A program made the translations under genes and the position numbers. 64,000 nucleotides of DNA from Sphagnum magellanicum (taxonomy: Eukaryota > Streptophyta > Sphagnopsida > Sphagnales > Sphagnaceae), in assembly GCA_021904315.1 (NCBI GenBank), contig CM038915.1, positions 7,936,001 to 8,000,000 on the forward strand, written 5' to 3'. Shown here piece by piece: positions 22,222 to 32,975 of the stretch (positions are counted from its first letter, which is position 1; each line of letters starts with the position of its first letter). The notes under the pieces are model-generated. The model saw only the letters and a list, made by a program, of their open reading frames with translations, ran no database searches and was not told the origin of the DNA.

Positions 22222-23322
22222 CAAATCAAATCTTCTAATGCATGAATCCAGTCCATACTGCGCCAAGCAACAGGCATTTGCACACAAATTCAAGGTGGAG
22301 GGTTGGTTCATCAAAACTCAGAGGACAATCTGATGGTGGAATTTTCTAGAATGTTTTCCTTTTCCAGAAGAGTTGTACACACTTTGGTGGAACCTCTTGC
22401 TTGATCAATATGGAGTCAGTGTATTGTTAAAAGTTGTACAAACCCTAACTAGTATGGGATATAGATTTGATATGAGCATATCAAATAGATTCTGTGAACT
22501 AGTTCAAGATCAGGCACAGACAGTGCACACAGTGTTATTCCTCCAGTTATCTTCACCATCCACACTGGGGTCAAATTGTAGACGATACTCAATCTTGACT
22601 GTCGTGGTATGTTTTGTTTGCACTAAAAACGTTATGTCTCAAAACAATTGCACAATACGTGTCTTGTTTATGTGACACCACGGCTCTTCTCTCCAATGGT
22701 CCCATAATATTGATGGAATCACCATGTCCCACCTCACCACCTGAGACATTACACTCCGTTTTGTAGGAATATTCCCCTCTCCCTATGCAGTAATCTGCAG
22801 TAACCTGCAGCCTTCCTGCGACACCCCTCCTCTCTGGCAACTGTATTACTAGCATTTCTGCGACATAGGGTTGTAACTCCCTCCTCTCCCTTGAACAATT
22901 CTGACACTCAATATTGTCCCTGGACCAATACGTGCAAGGCACCAATGACTATGGGACAAGGTTCCAACCAACACCTGCATGCTGCCAGTCACCCCACTCT
23001 TGTAAACCCTCTAAAATTTAGTAGGCAAAGCACAGTCAAGTACCTTTTCTTGTGGTACAAGTTTAATGCCACGGCACATGAATTGAAAAACATTTAGCAA
23101 AATTCAAGGACACAGTAAGGACCGGTGAAGAAAATGATGAACAAAAGTTGTGTGACAAGCTCTTCAAGAGTAGCATGTACAAGGTGACAGATATGCTGGG
23201 AGGATGCTGTCCCATTCAGCTGGTTCTGATCCCATAACGTCTTCAAATCTTTGTACTCGTCGATTGGACGTGCCATGCTCAGATCCAAAGCTACCAAGTC
23301 TTTGCCCCACCACATCCTTGCA
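22222..23322. other. Conserved 3' flank of reductase gene 1
   Basis: This 1.1 kb is retained in unit 2 (31885-32975). The first few hundred bases are probably 3' untranslated region. Short open segments (for example around 22370-22600 and, on the minus strand, 23094-23315) exist in both copies but with different stops. Further down, CTGCAGTAACCTGCAG and CCCTCCTCTC words recur. No gene is recognised. Confidence 0.45.
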
Positions 23323-23489
23323 AATTCAAAAAATCATTTTTATTCAGAAAAGATAAAATCTACAAATGCAATAGAAATTAAGGTTGTCTTGTTTTGGATA
23401 AACATACACTTGATGTAAATTTTTTAGGGTAGAATTATGTGAATTAAGACTTTTAGTGTTCAGGCATCTGTATTTCACTCGTCCCAATT

Positions 23490-23790
23490 GCAAAACACCA
23501 AAGCACAAACCCTGAACTCATTGATCACAAAACAACACAACTCAAAAACTCCAAAAATTTAGATTTAAGAACTTCAAAACAACAAAACTTGGAACTTTAA
23601 AAAGTCTTAGAACTCTGAATTCAAAATTCCAGAAACTCGAAATTCTAGAAACTCTAGAAACTCAAAACCATAAAAACTCCAAAAACTCAAAACTTTAGAA
23701 ACTCCAAAAATTTAAAACTACATAAATTCTAGAAACTTAGAACTCCAATTACTTAGAAATTTCATAAACTCAAAAGTAATCAGCTACTGA
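23490..23790. repeat. AACTCTAGAA-type minisatellite (unit 2)
   Basis: Counterpart of the unit 1 array. It is shorter, and its internal variants (AACTTAGAAC, GAAACTCGAA) differ in order, so repeat turnover continued after the duplication. Confidence 0.65.
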
Positions 23791-24086
23791 AATTCAATAG
23801 TCCACACAAAGCTCCCAAATAAAAACATACCCAATCCCAAACATGCATCCTCATGAAATGAAGATGTTCCTCATTCTATCATCCTCGCGACATCCTTCCA
23901 TTAAAATCTTTATTGTGCTTGTGTCATAATAAGGAGATTATTGTTGAAACAACAATGTCTCAATAACATGCTTGACCATTGTCCATTTATTACCGACAAC
24001 AAAAAATAAAATCTCAGGGTATTGGAAAGCTGAGAAAATCAGGAACTATCAATAATGCCAAGTAATTTTAAAGGCAGGAATTGATT

Positions 24087-26970
24087 TCAGATCAACAACA
24101 TAAGTGATGTTAATAGGACAATTCTAAAGGTTGTTGACAACATGATCAAATGTTGTGTTAATGTTGATAGTATGAAGCAGTCGCTGTGGAAAGATGACAC
24201 CCAACCTATCGTACTTGGGCAACTCTTTTTCGAACATGTTCTAGAATGTTTCTTCAAAATCAATTGCAAATCCATTAGTATTTCCTACATGTACAAAGAC
24301 ATTTTCTTCATCTGCAAAAGCGACAATAGGTAACACATTATTCATGGTATTCATAGAAGTAGAAGCTATAAAAACACTAACAGAAGAAAGATTGCCGACA
24401 ACTCTAGAAGTCAACATAGTACTAGAAAGGTCATCATTCATAAGATGATAATCAGTTCTCACAACAACAAAAACAGTCACAAAGCTAATATTACCAACTC
24501 CATCAACAACTATGTCTTCTCCAACATAGTAATGAATTTGTGTTTCAAAAAACATTAACAATGAAAAAAAAACTTACAATACTTTAAAGCTATGACAAAC
24601 ATTATCATGAAACCTTAAAGTGGTTTTGGAAAAAAAAACTTAATATGCTTCTTTAGGTGCTTTCACATTAACTTCAAAATAATTTGTAATGGATTTTGGA
24701 ATTGTTGTAGGCAATTTTGATATCTGCATGCAACTTTCAATAAAATGAGATACAAAAAATAGTTGTCAATAAAACACACAACCTCAAAAATAAATTACAA
24801 CTACTTACCTTTGTTTTTCCATAGGCAATAATCTCTTTAGCAAATATTTTTTCATAGCATAGCAATTGACTAAATCTCAACTCTCCACTAATAACACATT
24901 GCATGGCTTGATCTCAAAGATGCTTATCTATTTGGTTACCCTACACACACAAAAAAAACAAAAACATAAAAAGTAGATGATAGAAATAAAAAACGAAAAA
25001 TGAAAATACAAAACAAATGAAAATAGAAACAAAAAAAATTTACTTAAAAATTTACTTTCCATATATATGAAGTTGGATCCTGATGACCAGTTACCTCCAT
25101 CTCATGTTCACAAGGCATAAGTGCTTCCTCCATTCGAGTGATTCCAACACCCTAGCTAGTTTTATTTGAAAGCCTTATTTGTCAAATTTGCAAAATCATT
25201 AGTGAATTTGTCCATAATGAGACGTAATTGGTTCTGACTAATTGGAGTAGTAATGAATTGAACGTCATTATAAAACCTCCATTTAGGTTTAAACTACAAG
25301 AATAGTAGATGTTGTTTAAGCTTATCAACAAGCCAACAAGTAGGACAATGATGAACAATTTTTTTGAAAGTCATAATAACATCTACATCTAAGTAATCAA
25401 CAATAGGCCTAAATTGATCAGCTAAACACTAAGTGATGTCAATCTGTTAGTTCTTAGAAACACCTTGACAAAACCTTAAAACAATAGTAGTAGGCATTGA
25501 AACCAAATTAAATTCACCAAAATCAACATTATGAAATTTAGAGTACCCCCTAATGAAAAGATTTTGCATGTAAAAATAATCAAATTTGAGGTTTAAATTG
25601 CAAGGAGATGTAGGTTCACACGTTCCTTGTGCCAACATCCTTTGTTTTTTTTCAATGGATAAAATGTTAGATTTCTTAATGCATTTGCCAAGACCAACAG
25701 TCAACATTCAAAAAGTTGTTTCATTTCCAACAACTTTCACATGATGGTACCTTACATCCATGAATATGTTAAAGGGAATTGCAAATGTTTTACTTGATTC
25801 CATGATTTGTTATTCCTACCTTTATTTAATAAGTCTTCCAATACTACATATCAAGGCTTAAATGGTGCAAAAAAAAAAAAATCAAGAAACATAGCAAGAG
25901 CTCAAACCTATAGAACCACAAATCAATTAGAAAATATAAAAATAGCCTAAAACCTAAACATAAACCCCAAATTTAAAACCTTAAAATAAACCCTAATTGA
26001 AACCTTAACATAAACCTTAAACCGAATACAAAAAAAAAACACATAACTTATAGAAGCATAAACAAAATAGAAAGAAAAAAAACACGTGATGAAAAAAAAA
26101 CCCAATTATTAAAACTTTCAAGAAATGATAAAGAATTGTACTTGGTTGGAGGATGTAGGTTACCATTTTTTTGGTGCAATGTACAAAACAAAAGATGACA
26201 ACATATCCTCAAGGTCGTTGATCGAACCTTCATCTTCAAGCAACATAATAATAAATTTTGTTGTGTCAAAACCTCAAAACAGTCTCCATTCATTGAACAC
26301 ATTCATTACCCAAAGCTCGACATGCTTGCTCACTTTTCAAGCTCCCTTGTTAACATTTTCTAGCTCCTTATTAGTAATTTCAAAAAATCAAGATTTCAAA
26401 ATTGGCTCCCTAATAGGATATTCATAATTAATCCTCTCAGCAACTTCATTACTTTAGCACATTAACTTGAATAAAAGGTTAAGATGCATGAGCAATGACA
26501 TCAAAATTGAAATGGAAACCTAGATCAAATACAATAGGAGGCATAGGAAAAGGTACATAAATACAAACTTCATTGCAAGGATCAACAACAAATGCAAATG
26601 TGGAAGCATTAGGAAAGAATTCAAACTTGTCTCTTAAATGTAAACTAATGTAAAGGTTAAAAAAATGCCCACAAGAATCACCAATTGCTTCAAGATCTAA
26701 TACACTAAAATGAAGAAGAGGCTTATTAGTATTAAGATGCAATTAAATGGAATTAGTAAGAGGTTTATCAATAGAAAAGGTAACATTAGATTCATGAAGT
26801 TTAGTGCGCTGCACATAAATCTCATTTCCATTAGTGGACCACAACAATTCATCAAAAACATTAGTAGTCAAAGATGGTGTAATAAAAGGTGTAGTAGGAC
26901 ATAAACCATAAAGATGTAGGTCAAAAAAATCATTGGATAAAAAAGAAGATGAAGGTAGGATCCCTTTCAA
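24087..26970 (-). pseudogene. Unrecognised multi-block reading frames, unit 2
   Basis: Counterpart of the unit 1 frames at 16300-19402; the family is unknown. The 5' block at 26970-26743 gives FFDLHLYGLCPTTPFITPSL and VFDELLWSTNGNEIYVQ and continues, after one stop, into 26742-26479 (EAIGDSCGHFFNLYISLHLR, then DKFEFFPNASTFAFVVDPCN). In unit 1 the corresponding join is frameshifted. Further blocks lie at 26302-26048, 25707-25447 and 24561-24241 (EDIVVDGVGNISFVTVFVVV, then NVFVHVGNTNGFAIDFEETF). Differences between units are spread through the blocks but largely preserve frame and hydrophobic pattern. Both copies contain stops at different places, so each is probably dead now. Confidence 0.4.
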
Positions 26971-27023
26971 AATTTCAAGAACATTTTTTCCTATAGAGCC
27001 TTCATTACATATTTCTTCTTAGA

Positions 27024-27962
27024 TGTTACAACTCTAGCTTTGGGCTCACGACTAAGGCAAAAGGGTTACAAGGTTGCGGGCCAAGAAGAAGCCCGGGAGT
27101 CAAGGCAAAAAGGTCGCAAGGGTGCGGGCCAAGAAGAAGCCCAGGAGTCACATCACATACTCCCAGGAGTGTAAAAAAGTGTGAGGGAGTATGAGAAAGT
27201 GAACCCTCACACTCCCAAGGCAACTCCCACGTTGGGAAATGGAATCCCGGTGGACTCTCAAAAACTTCAGAGAACGACTTTAGGGGTCAAAACTCAATGG
27301 CTTGTAGCGTTCTTTATATCATTGGAAAGTTCTTAGAACGTAGATGTCTAAAATGGGCTCGCATTGCTCATTTGGACATCTGAAACACAAGTTATGGCCA
27401 AAAGAAGGGTCAGGAGTCAAATTGTCAGTTTGACTCCTGACCAAAAAAAGTCAAGAATCGACCCAATTTACTTAGCTGCAAAGGGCGTGTGATATACCGT
27501 TGGAAAGCTCTCAATGAGAACTATAACTTTGCTTCAGACCACATCGCAATCCGAGGTTTGCTCGCAAAGTTATGGAGCTCCAAAGTTACGAAAGTCTCAG
27601 CCGGCACGAAAAGTCATTTGAATGTAAGCTCCATGGCCAACCACAAAGTATACTATAAGGGGGAAGGTGGTGGCTTCCCCCAAGTCCGGGCCATGGTGAA
27701 TCTAGTGTGTCCATGTTGCCCGTGGCTCGTCCTAACACCAAAGGTGCTCCAACTATGCACTAACCACTTTGTGTAGGTTGTGTGTAAGCCTCTGTGAGTG
27801 AGTGAAACTTGTCAACTCTTCCTAGTCCCATCCCGAAGCTCCAACATGCCCCTCTACCCCTCAAAGTGTTGTGAGCTAGGGAGCGTGCCCCGACTCCTCT
27901 CTCTCCTGTTGTCTTCTACTTGGACTCACACTTGAGTCCTTTAAGGAGTTAGGAGTGCATCA
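27024..27962. mobile_element. Solo LTR (939 bp) with 5-bp target duplication
   Basis: This block is absent from the equivalent point of unit 1. It begins TGTTACAACTCTAG and ends GGAGTGCATCA, giving the TG...CA ends of a long terminal repeat. The five bases before it are TTAGA and those after it are CTAGA, a near-perfect target-site duplication. No polyprotein, primer site or second LTR is present, so it is a solo LTR left by LTR-LTR recombination. The plus-strand frame at 27489-27776 is not a recognisable protein. The composition is richer in G and C than the surroundings. The family is undetermined; LTRs of this size with TGTTACA starts are common among plant Gypsy elements. Confidence 0.85.
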
Positions 27963-28459
27963 CTAGATGTTTCATCAATAGTAGACATTACAAAAATATT
28001 TTTTTTTTAAAATTAAACATAGAAGGGGGAAAAAAAAGTAGAAAAGGAAGAAAATTACATTACATTGTTTCAAAATGAAAGATGAAATTTAGAATTGTAA
28101 ACAAAGGAACTTGCATAAATAATCTACAAAACAAAAACATAAAAAAAAACACTTATACACATGAAACAATAATAAAAAATTTAAAATGATGAAAAAAACT
28201 TGGAAAAGAAGTGGAAATGCAAGCAAGGGGAAAAAGGAAAGACAAAAATAGGTGCAAACATCAGGTGCGATGAAAAATACAGAAAGAATTACGATATGGG
28301 AAATGCCATGATGACCTAACACCAATGGCAAATAAAAGAAATATAGAAAAAAAATCATCACGAAGATGCACAGAAAAAAAAAAACTTACACAATCAAACA
28401 ACAAAGGAGATAAAATAAGATATGAATTTTAAAACTAAAAAATAGCAAGTTGAAGAAAA

Positions 28460-28930
28460 GGAGATGCTCATAACAACGTGTATAATTGAAATGCACCGAA
28501 ATAAAAATGTAGTCGCTGAAGAAGAGAAGTTGATTCTAAAAAAGAATGCAATGAAAAGCCGATAACAAAAAATGCATGAAATGTGCACTAAAAAGAAGGA
28601 AATAAAAATAACCAAATGGAAAGAATGCAAGGAAAAGTCAACATCAACCGTTGTGAGAAGTGCGCACTAAAGAAAAGGAACACAAGAACACCAAAATGAA
28701 AGAATGCAATGAGGAGTTGGGAACATCTACTACAAGAAGTGCGCAGAGAAAAGAAGGAACGCAAGAATAGAAAAATGAAAACAATGCAATGAGAAGCCGA
28801 CATCAATTACTACAAAAAGTACCCACTGAAAAGAAAAAACTTAAGAACAACAAACTGAAAACAATGTAATGAACATATGACAACAGCTATTGCAAGAAAT
28901 GCAAAATAAAATAAAATAAAATTCACATCA
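28460..28930. repeat. 79-bp tandem repeat (unit 2)
   Basis: Counterpart of the unit 1 array, with TGCAATGAGGAG/TGCAATGAGAAG-type words at spacings near 80 bases. It is followed by an (AAAAT)n tract at about 28903-28922 and then immediately by the Helitron 5' end. Confidence 0.75.
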
Positions 28931-28986
28931 ATAAATCTTATATATTAATTCACTACGTCCATCAGTGTGTCTGTTTGTGACGGTTA

Positions 28987-29208
28987 CCTTTATGTCAATT
29001 AAACCAGGACAAAATGGGATTTACAAAGCATAATTTTACTATATGTGGGTAACTTGGGCTGTTCATTGGGCTAACTCCCTTGGAGTGGCGGGAATTACCT
29101 TTATGACAGTTACACCATGACAAAATGGGATTTACAAAGCATAATTTTACTGTGTGTGGGTAACCTGGGCTGTTCATTGGGCTAACTCCCTTGGAGTGAC
29201 GGGAGTCC
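28987..29208. repeat. 111-bp tandem duplication inside the Helitron
   Basis: CCTTTATG starts at 28987 and 29098. The two units share ACAAAATGGGATTTACAAAG, GGCTGTTCATTGGGCTAACT and CCCTTGGAGTG with few differences, so the duplication is fairly recent. Confidence 0.9.
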
Positions 29209-29267
29209 CGGAAATAACCACCCTCGGCTCTCTCTATCACCTGGGGGGCCGGTTATGAGGAAGTTAA

Positions 29268-29480
29268 TGGTGCATTCACACTTGATGTTAAGTCAGTGGT
29301 AAATAAAAATCTAGGTGGCATCCTAGGTGGCACCCAATGTTAAATGGGAAATAGTTTAATGTTAAGTGAATGTTAACTCAACATAAAATGTTCATGGTAA
29401 GTAGGTGTAAGTCCTAAATGACTAGCATGGTGTTAGGGGACTCAACACTAGAGTCCTTAACACCAAGTGTGAATGCACCT
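29268..29480. mobile_element. 213-bp MITE nested in the Helitron
   Basis: The ends are inverted repeats: GGTGCATTCACACTTGATG on the left, and GGTGCATTCACACTTGGTG as the reverse complement of the right, with 22 of 23 bases matching over the full arm. The eight flanking bases GAAGTTAA and GAAATTAT agree at six positions, compatible with an eroded 8-bp hAT-type target duplication. There is no coding capacity. Confidence 0.75.
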
Positions 29481-29864
29481 GAAATTATTATCCTCTTGGA
29501 GGCGGGCGGATTACATTAGTGACAAAACGCGGGTTAAAATTTAATACCACTTGCCCCAACTTTATTAAGTAGGGTTAGGGTGTTAATTCCGAGGCAGAAA
29601 ATAAAATAAAATAAAATAAACATTATTATTAACCGAAACTTGCTGCCATTGGCACACCCAGCTCACAACACACCACCACCCTCTCCACCCCACTTCTCAC
29701 CCCGCCCGGCGCCCCCCCCCCCAATTTCGAATTCCGGTCGCCACCTCCAAAGTCCGTCCCATTGCACCATGCACATACCTACCTACTTACCTACCTACGG
29801 CACACGCACCTACCTACCCCACATGTAACCGTACCCTGCTTCCCAAACCATATCCCACAAATAT

Positions 29865-29879
29865 GTGCCTTGTAGGCAC
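29865..29879 (+). other. Helitron 3' hairpin
   Basis: Perfect palindrome GTGCCT/AGGCAC with a TGT loop, followed by GGGTTACCACTAG at the element end. Its size and spacing fit the rolling-circle termination hairpin of Helitrons. Confidence 0.92.
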
Positions 29880-29892
29880 GGGTTACCACTAG

Positions 29893-30109
29893 TAGCTATG
29901 GTTTAACCTAAAGTGATGGGAAAAAACGATGAATAAAAAAATGTGCATGTCATTTTACGGCTTCATTCCGCTGAAAAGATGCACCAACAAAAAATACCTT
30001 TAGGTTTAAAAAGTTGGAGTGCTTTACGTAAGGGTTTAGGGTTTACGTAGGGTTTGCCCTATACCTTAAACCTAGACCCTTGCCCTATACAAAAGAAAAC
30101 TTGGGTGAG
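29893..30109. other. Spacer between Helitron and reductase gene 2 upstream region
   Basis: Resumes the unit 1 sequence at TAGCTATGGTTTAACC and then carries about 130 bases not obvious in unit 1, including TTTAGGGTTTACGTAGGGTTT near 30035. This is a small additional difference between the units. Confidence 0.5.
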
Positions 30110-30790
30110 ACGCTAGACGGATCCTTCCGTGGTAAATCTCTAGGTACCTCCCCAAGAAAATCCCCACGAAGGATCCCATGGGCTCAGAACAACTTCAGCT
30201 TTCTCCTTAGGAATATCCATCGTCGAAAGCCTCGAAGAAAAAGCGACAGAAATGCTTGTGGGTCCCAGAAGCTTATTGGCATGGGCACCAATTTTGCAGC
30301 TGTGCATCCTGGTCATCGAACATCTTGGACTGAGTAGTAGAGGATTTTGGCTAATATAACAAGTTAGACGCATCACATGTTTCCAGAATTCTTCCGACCT
30401 GGTTCATTGTATCTGGACTCTCCATGTACGAGTAATTATTGTTCACTGAAAAGGGTTGCAATTGTTGTATTTAAAGCTTATACACAGGCTTCAGTTTCCA
30501 GACGTCGCTCACGAAGCAGCGGAAGAACCTAGCCAATTTCGTCCTACGCTGTTGCAACTCAAATTGGAGCACCTTCTGGTGGTGCCTGAGCGCTTATATT
30601 ATAGTAGAGTGAAATTCTGGTGTCGAATTGATCTCGCCAAGGAAAATCTGTTCTAGTGCTTCTGTAGTTTTTTTGAGCTCTATTCTCTTGAGGTGGAAGC
30701 TATTAGGGCACGTTGCTTTGGGTGATCAACAGCCTGCGGGATTGTTCAGTACAGAATTTGCGGTTTCTTGGTTCACCCACAGACAACAAG
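30110..30790 (+). promoter_or_regulatory. Conserved upstream region of reductase gene 2
   Basis: Counterpart of 20440-21124. From about 30455 to 30655 it is nearly identical to copy 1, including TATTTAAAGC and the CAGACGTCGCTC block. Some small indels lie nearer the start codon. Likely promoter and leader. Confidence 0.55.
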
Positions 30791-31884
30791 ATGAGTAATA
30801 GAGCAGTTGAGCAGCAGAACTTTGATGCCAAGGATCCTTTTGCGGGATTGGCATTGGTCACGAAACCTGTGCCGAAAGCCGAGCCTGGTCATGTCGTTGT
30901 TCGCATTACTCTACGCCCCGTCAATCCCACTGATCTGAATTCCATCCGTTTAAACAGGCTGCGCATTCCAGGCTCCGAAGGATTTGGAATTGTCCACGAA
31001 GTAAAGCAAGCATCCTGTTTCTCTTCAGCTTCGTGCAAGTTTGTTGGGAAGTATCCTTGCTCTTTTTTGAGTTTATGTGTGCGCGCGTATGTATCATCGT
31101 TGCTCTGGAATTGTGGCAGGTAGGGGAGGGAGTGACAACAGTGGCGAAAGGGCAAAGAGTGGTGCCATTTGTCGGTCGCGAGCGTCACAAAGGGGAGGGG
31201 TCATGGCAGCAATATTTTTCTCTGAAACAGGAGCTTGTATGGCCAGTACCAGACTCAATTTCAGATGAGGCGGCAGCTCAATTTGTCGTCAACCCATGGA
31301 CAGTGTATGGCATTCTCACCGATCTCAAGGTTCCGAAAGGTGAGTATGTCTTGCAAACAGCAGCGGGCTCCGTGCTTGGCCGGCAATTGATACAGCTTGC
31401 AAAACATTGGGGCATCAAAACCATCAACATTGTACGGCGTGCAGAACAGAAGGAGGAGTTGAAGGCACTAGGTGCAGATGAAGTTATCTCCACGGATAAT
31501 GAGGATGTAGCAACAAGAGTGAAAGAAATAACGGGGGGGAAACTCGCATACGCAGCTGTTGACGCTGTGGGTGGCACACTCACAAAACAAGTCACTGCGA
31601 GTGTGAGAGACGGAGGTCAAGTGTTCATCTATGGAGCGTTGGGAGGCTGGGATGCAATCGTAGGAGTGGGAGATTTATTCAGAGGTGTTCGTGTAGCCGC
31701 ATGGGCTCTTCCCAATTCGGTTTCTGAGAGATTCGAAGAGTACATTGACGAAGTTTCGAAGCTCATCGAAGCCAAGATCATTGTACCTCTTGTGGGTGAG
31801 ACTTATGATCTTGCTGACTTCCAACTTGCAATCAAGAAATCAACCGAAGTTGCTCGAGGTGGGAAGGTGTTTCTCAAGGGTTGA
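30791..31884 (+). CDS. MDR-superfamily NAD(P)H oxidoreductase, copy 2
   Basis: Exons are 30791-31000 and 31120-31884, with the same phase-0 119-base intron as copy 1. The product is 324 aa. The dinucleotide loop AAGSVLG and INIVRRAEQ are intact. Relative to copy 1, most amino-acid changes cluster in four places: PVNPTDLNSIR for PIHPIDLLYIS (residues 43-53), GRERHKGEG for SRERPKAEG (about 89-97), IYGALGGWDAIV for LYGVLGGYDATV, and FRGVRVAAWALPNSVS with a one-codon deletion near residue 227. Copy 2 has the more family-typical NPTD motif. Large parts of exon 2, including silent sites, are almost identical between copies. It is an intact frame with conserved splice sites and probably expressed. 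Substrate and compartment cannot be inferred. Confidence 0.9.
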
Positions 31885-32975
31885 CAAATCAAATCTTCTG
31901 ATGCATGAATCCAATCCATACTGCGCCAAGCAAAAAACATTTGCACACACATTCAAGGTGGAGGTTGGTTCATCAAAACTCACAGGACAATCTGATGGTG
32001 GAATTTTCTAGGATGTTTTGGTTTTTCCGGAAGAGTTGTACACACTTTGGTGGAACCTCTTGCTTGAGCAATATGGAGTCAGTGTATTGTTAAAAGTTGT
32101 ACAAACCCTAACTAGTGTGGGATATAGATTTGATATGAGCATATCAAACAGATTCTGTGAATTAGTTCAAGATCAAACGCAGCCAGTGCACAGTGTTATG
32201 CCTCCAGCTATCGTATGGGGTCAAATTGTAGACAGTACTCAATCTTTACGGTCGTGGTATGTGTTGTTTGCTCTGAAAACATTATGTCTCAAAACAATTG
32301 CACAATACGTGTCTTGTTTATGTGACACCAAGGCTCTTCTCTCCAATGCTCCCATAATGTTGATGGAATCACCCATGTCCCACCTCAACACCTCACAAAC
32401 ATTACACTCCATTTTGTAGAAATATTCCTCTCTCCCTCTGCAGTAACCTGCAGCCTAGCCACACCCCTCCTCTCTGGCAACTGCATTACTAGCATTTCTG
32501 CAACCTAGGGTTGTAACTCCCTCCTCTCCCTTGAACAATCCTGACACCCAATATTCTGCCTGCACTCCTTGTGCACCAATACGTGCAAGTTACCAGTGAC
32601 TATGTGATGAGGTTCCAACCAACACCTGCGTGCTGCCAGTCACCCAACTCTTGTAAACCCTCTAAAATTTAGTAGGCAAAGCGCAGTCAAGCAACTTTTC
32701 TTGTGGTGCCTGTTTAATGCCACAGCACATGAATTGAAGAACATTTAGCAAAATTCAAGGATGCAGCAAGCACCAGTGAAGAAAATGATGAACAAAAGTT
32801 GTGTGACAAGCTCTTCAAGAGTAACATTTACAAGGTGATGGATATGCTGGGACAATGCTTTCTCATTCAGCTGGTTCTGATCCCATATCAACATCTTCAA
32901 ATCTTTCTACTTGTCGATTGGTCATGCCATGTTCAGATCCAACAGCACCTAGTCTTGCCTCACCACATCCTTGCA
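31885..32975. other. Conserved 3' flank of reductase gene 2
   Basis: Counterpart of 22222-23322, with small substitutions and indels. No independent gene is supported. The frame at 32018-32419 is broken in the other unit. Confidence 0.45.

Larger units (their letters stand above)
15508..23322. repeat. Tandem segmental duplication, unit 1 (about 7.8 kb)
   Basis: Starting near 15508 (AAATTCAAAA) the sequence is collinear with 23323 onward. Both units contain an AACTCTAGAA-type minisatellite, the same series of minus-strand frames, a 79-bp tandem array, the reductase promoter region, the two-exon reductase gene and a conserved 1.1-kb 3' flank. The unit ends at CCACATCCTTGCAA (about 23322), where unit 2 begins directly. 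The copies are direct repeats with no spacer. This unit lacks the solo LTR and the Helitron found in unit 2, so it shows the ancestral arrangement. Confidence 0.9.
28936..29892 (+). mobile_element. Non-autonomous Helitron (957 bp)
   Basis: The element starts TCTTATATATTAATTC and ends CCACTAG. A perfect 6-bp-stem hairpin (GTGCCT-tgt-AGGCAC, 29865-29879) lies 13 bases before the 3' end. These are the canonical Helitron termini (5' TC, 3' hairpin, CTRR). It sits exactly between A and T (AATAAA | element | TAGCTATGG). Unit 1 has the uninterrupted empty site AATAAATAGCTATGG at about 20337-20351. It carries no Rep/helicase coding. Inside are a 111-bp direct repeat, a nested MITE, an (AAAAT)n tract and a TACC-rich tract. 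Strand is assigned by the hairpin end. Confidence 0.93.
23323..32975. repeat. Tandem segmental duplication, unit 2 (about 9.65 kb)
   Basis: Direct copy of 15508-23322. Length is 9653 versus 7815. Subtracting the solo LTR plus its 5-base target duplication (944) and the Helitron (957) leaves 7752, within about 60 bases of unit 1. Both insertions therefore post-date the duplication, and there was little other net indel change. Unit 2 ends at CCACATCCTTGCAA (about 32975), after which the sequence is unrelated. Confidence 0.9.

Noticed and set aside
16300..26970. Endogenous viral origin for the unknown minus-strand frames
   Set aside because: No polymerase, protease, helicase or capsid signature is recognisable, so a viral label would be guesswork.
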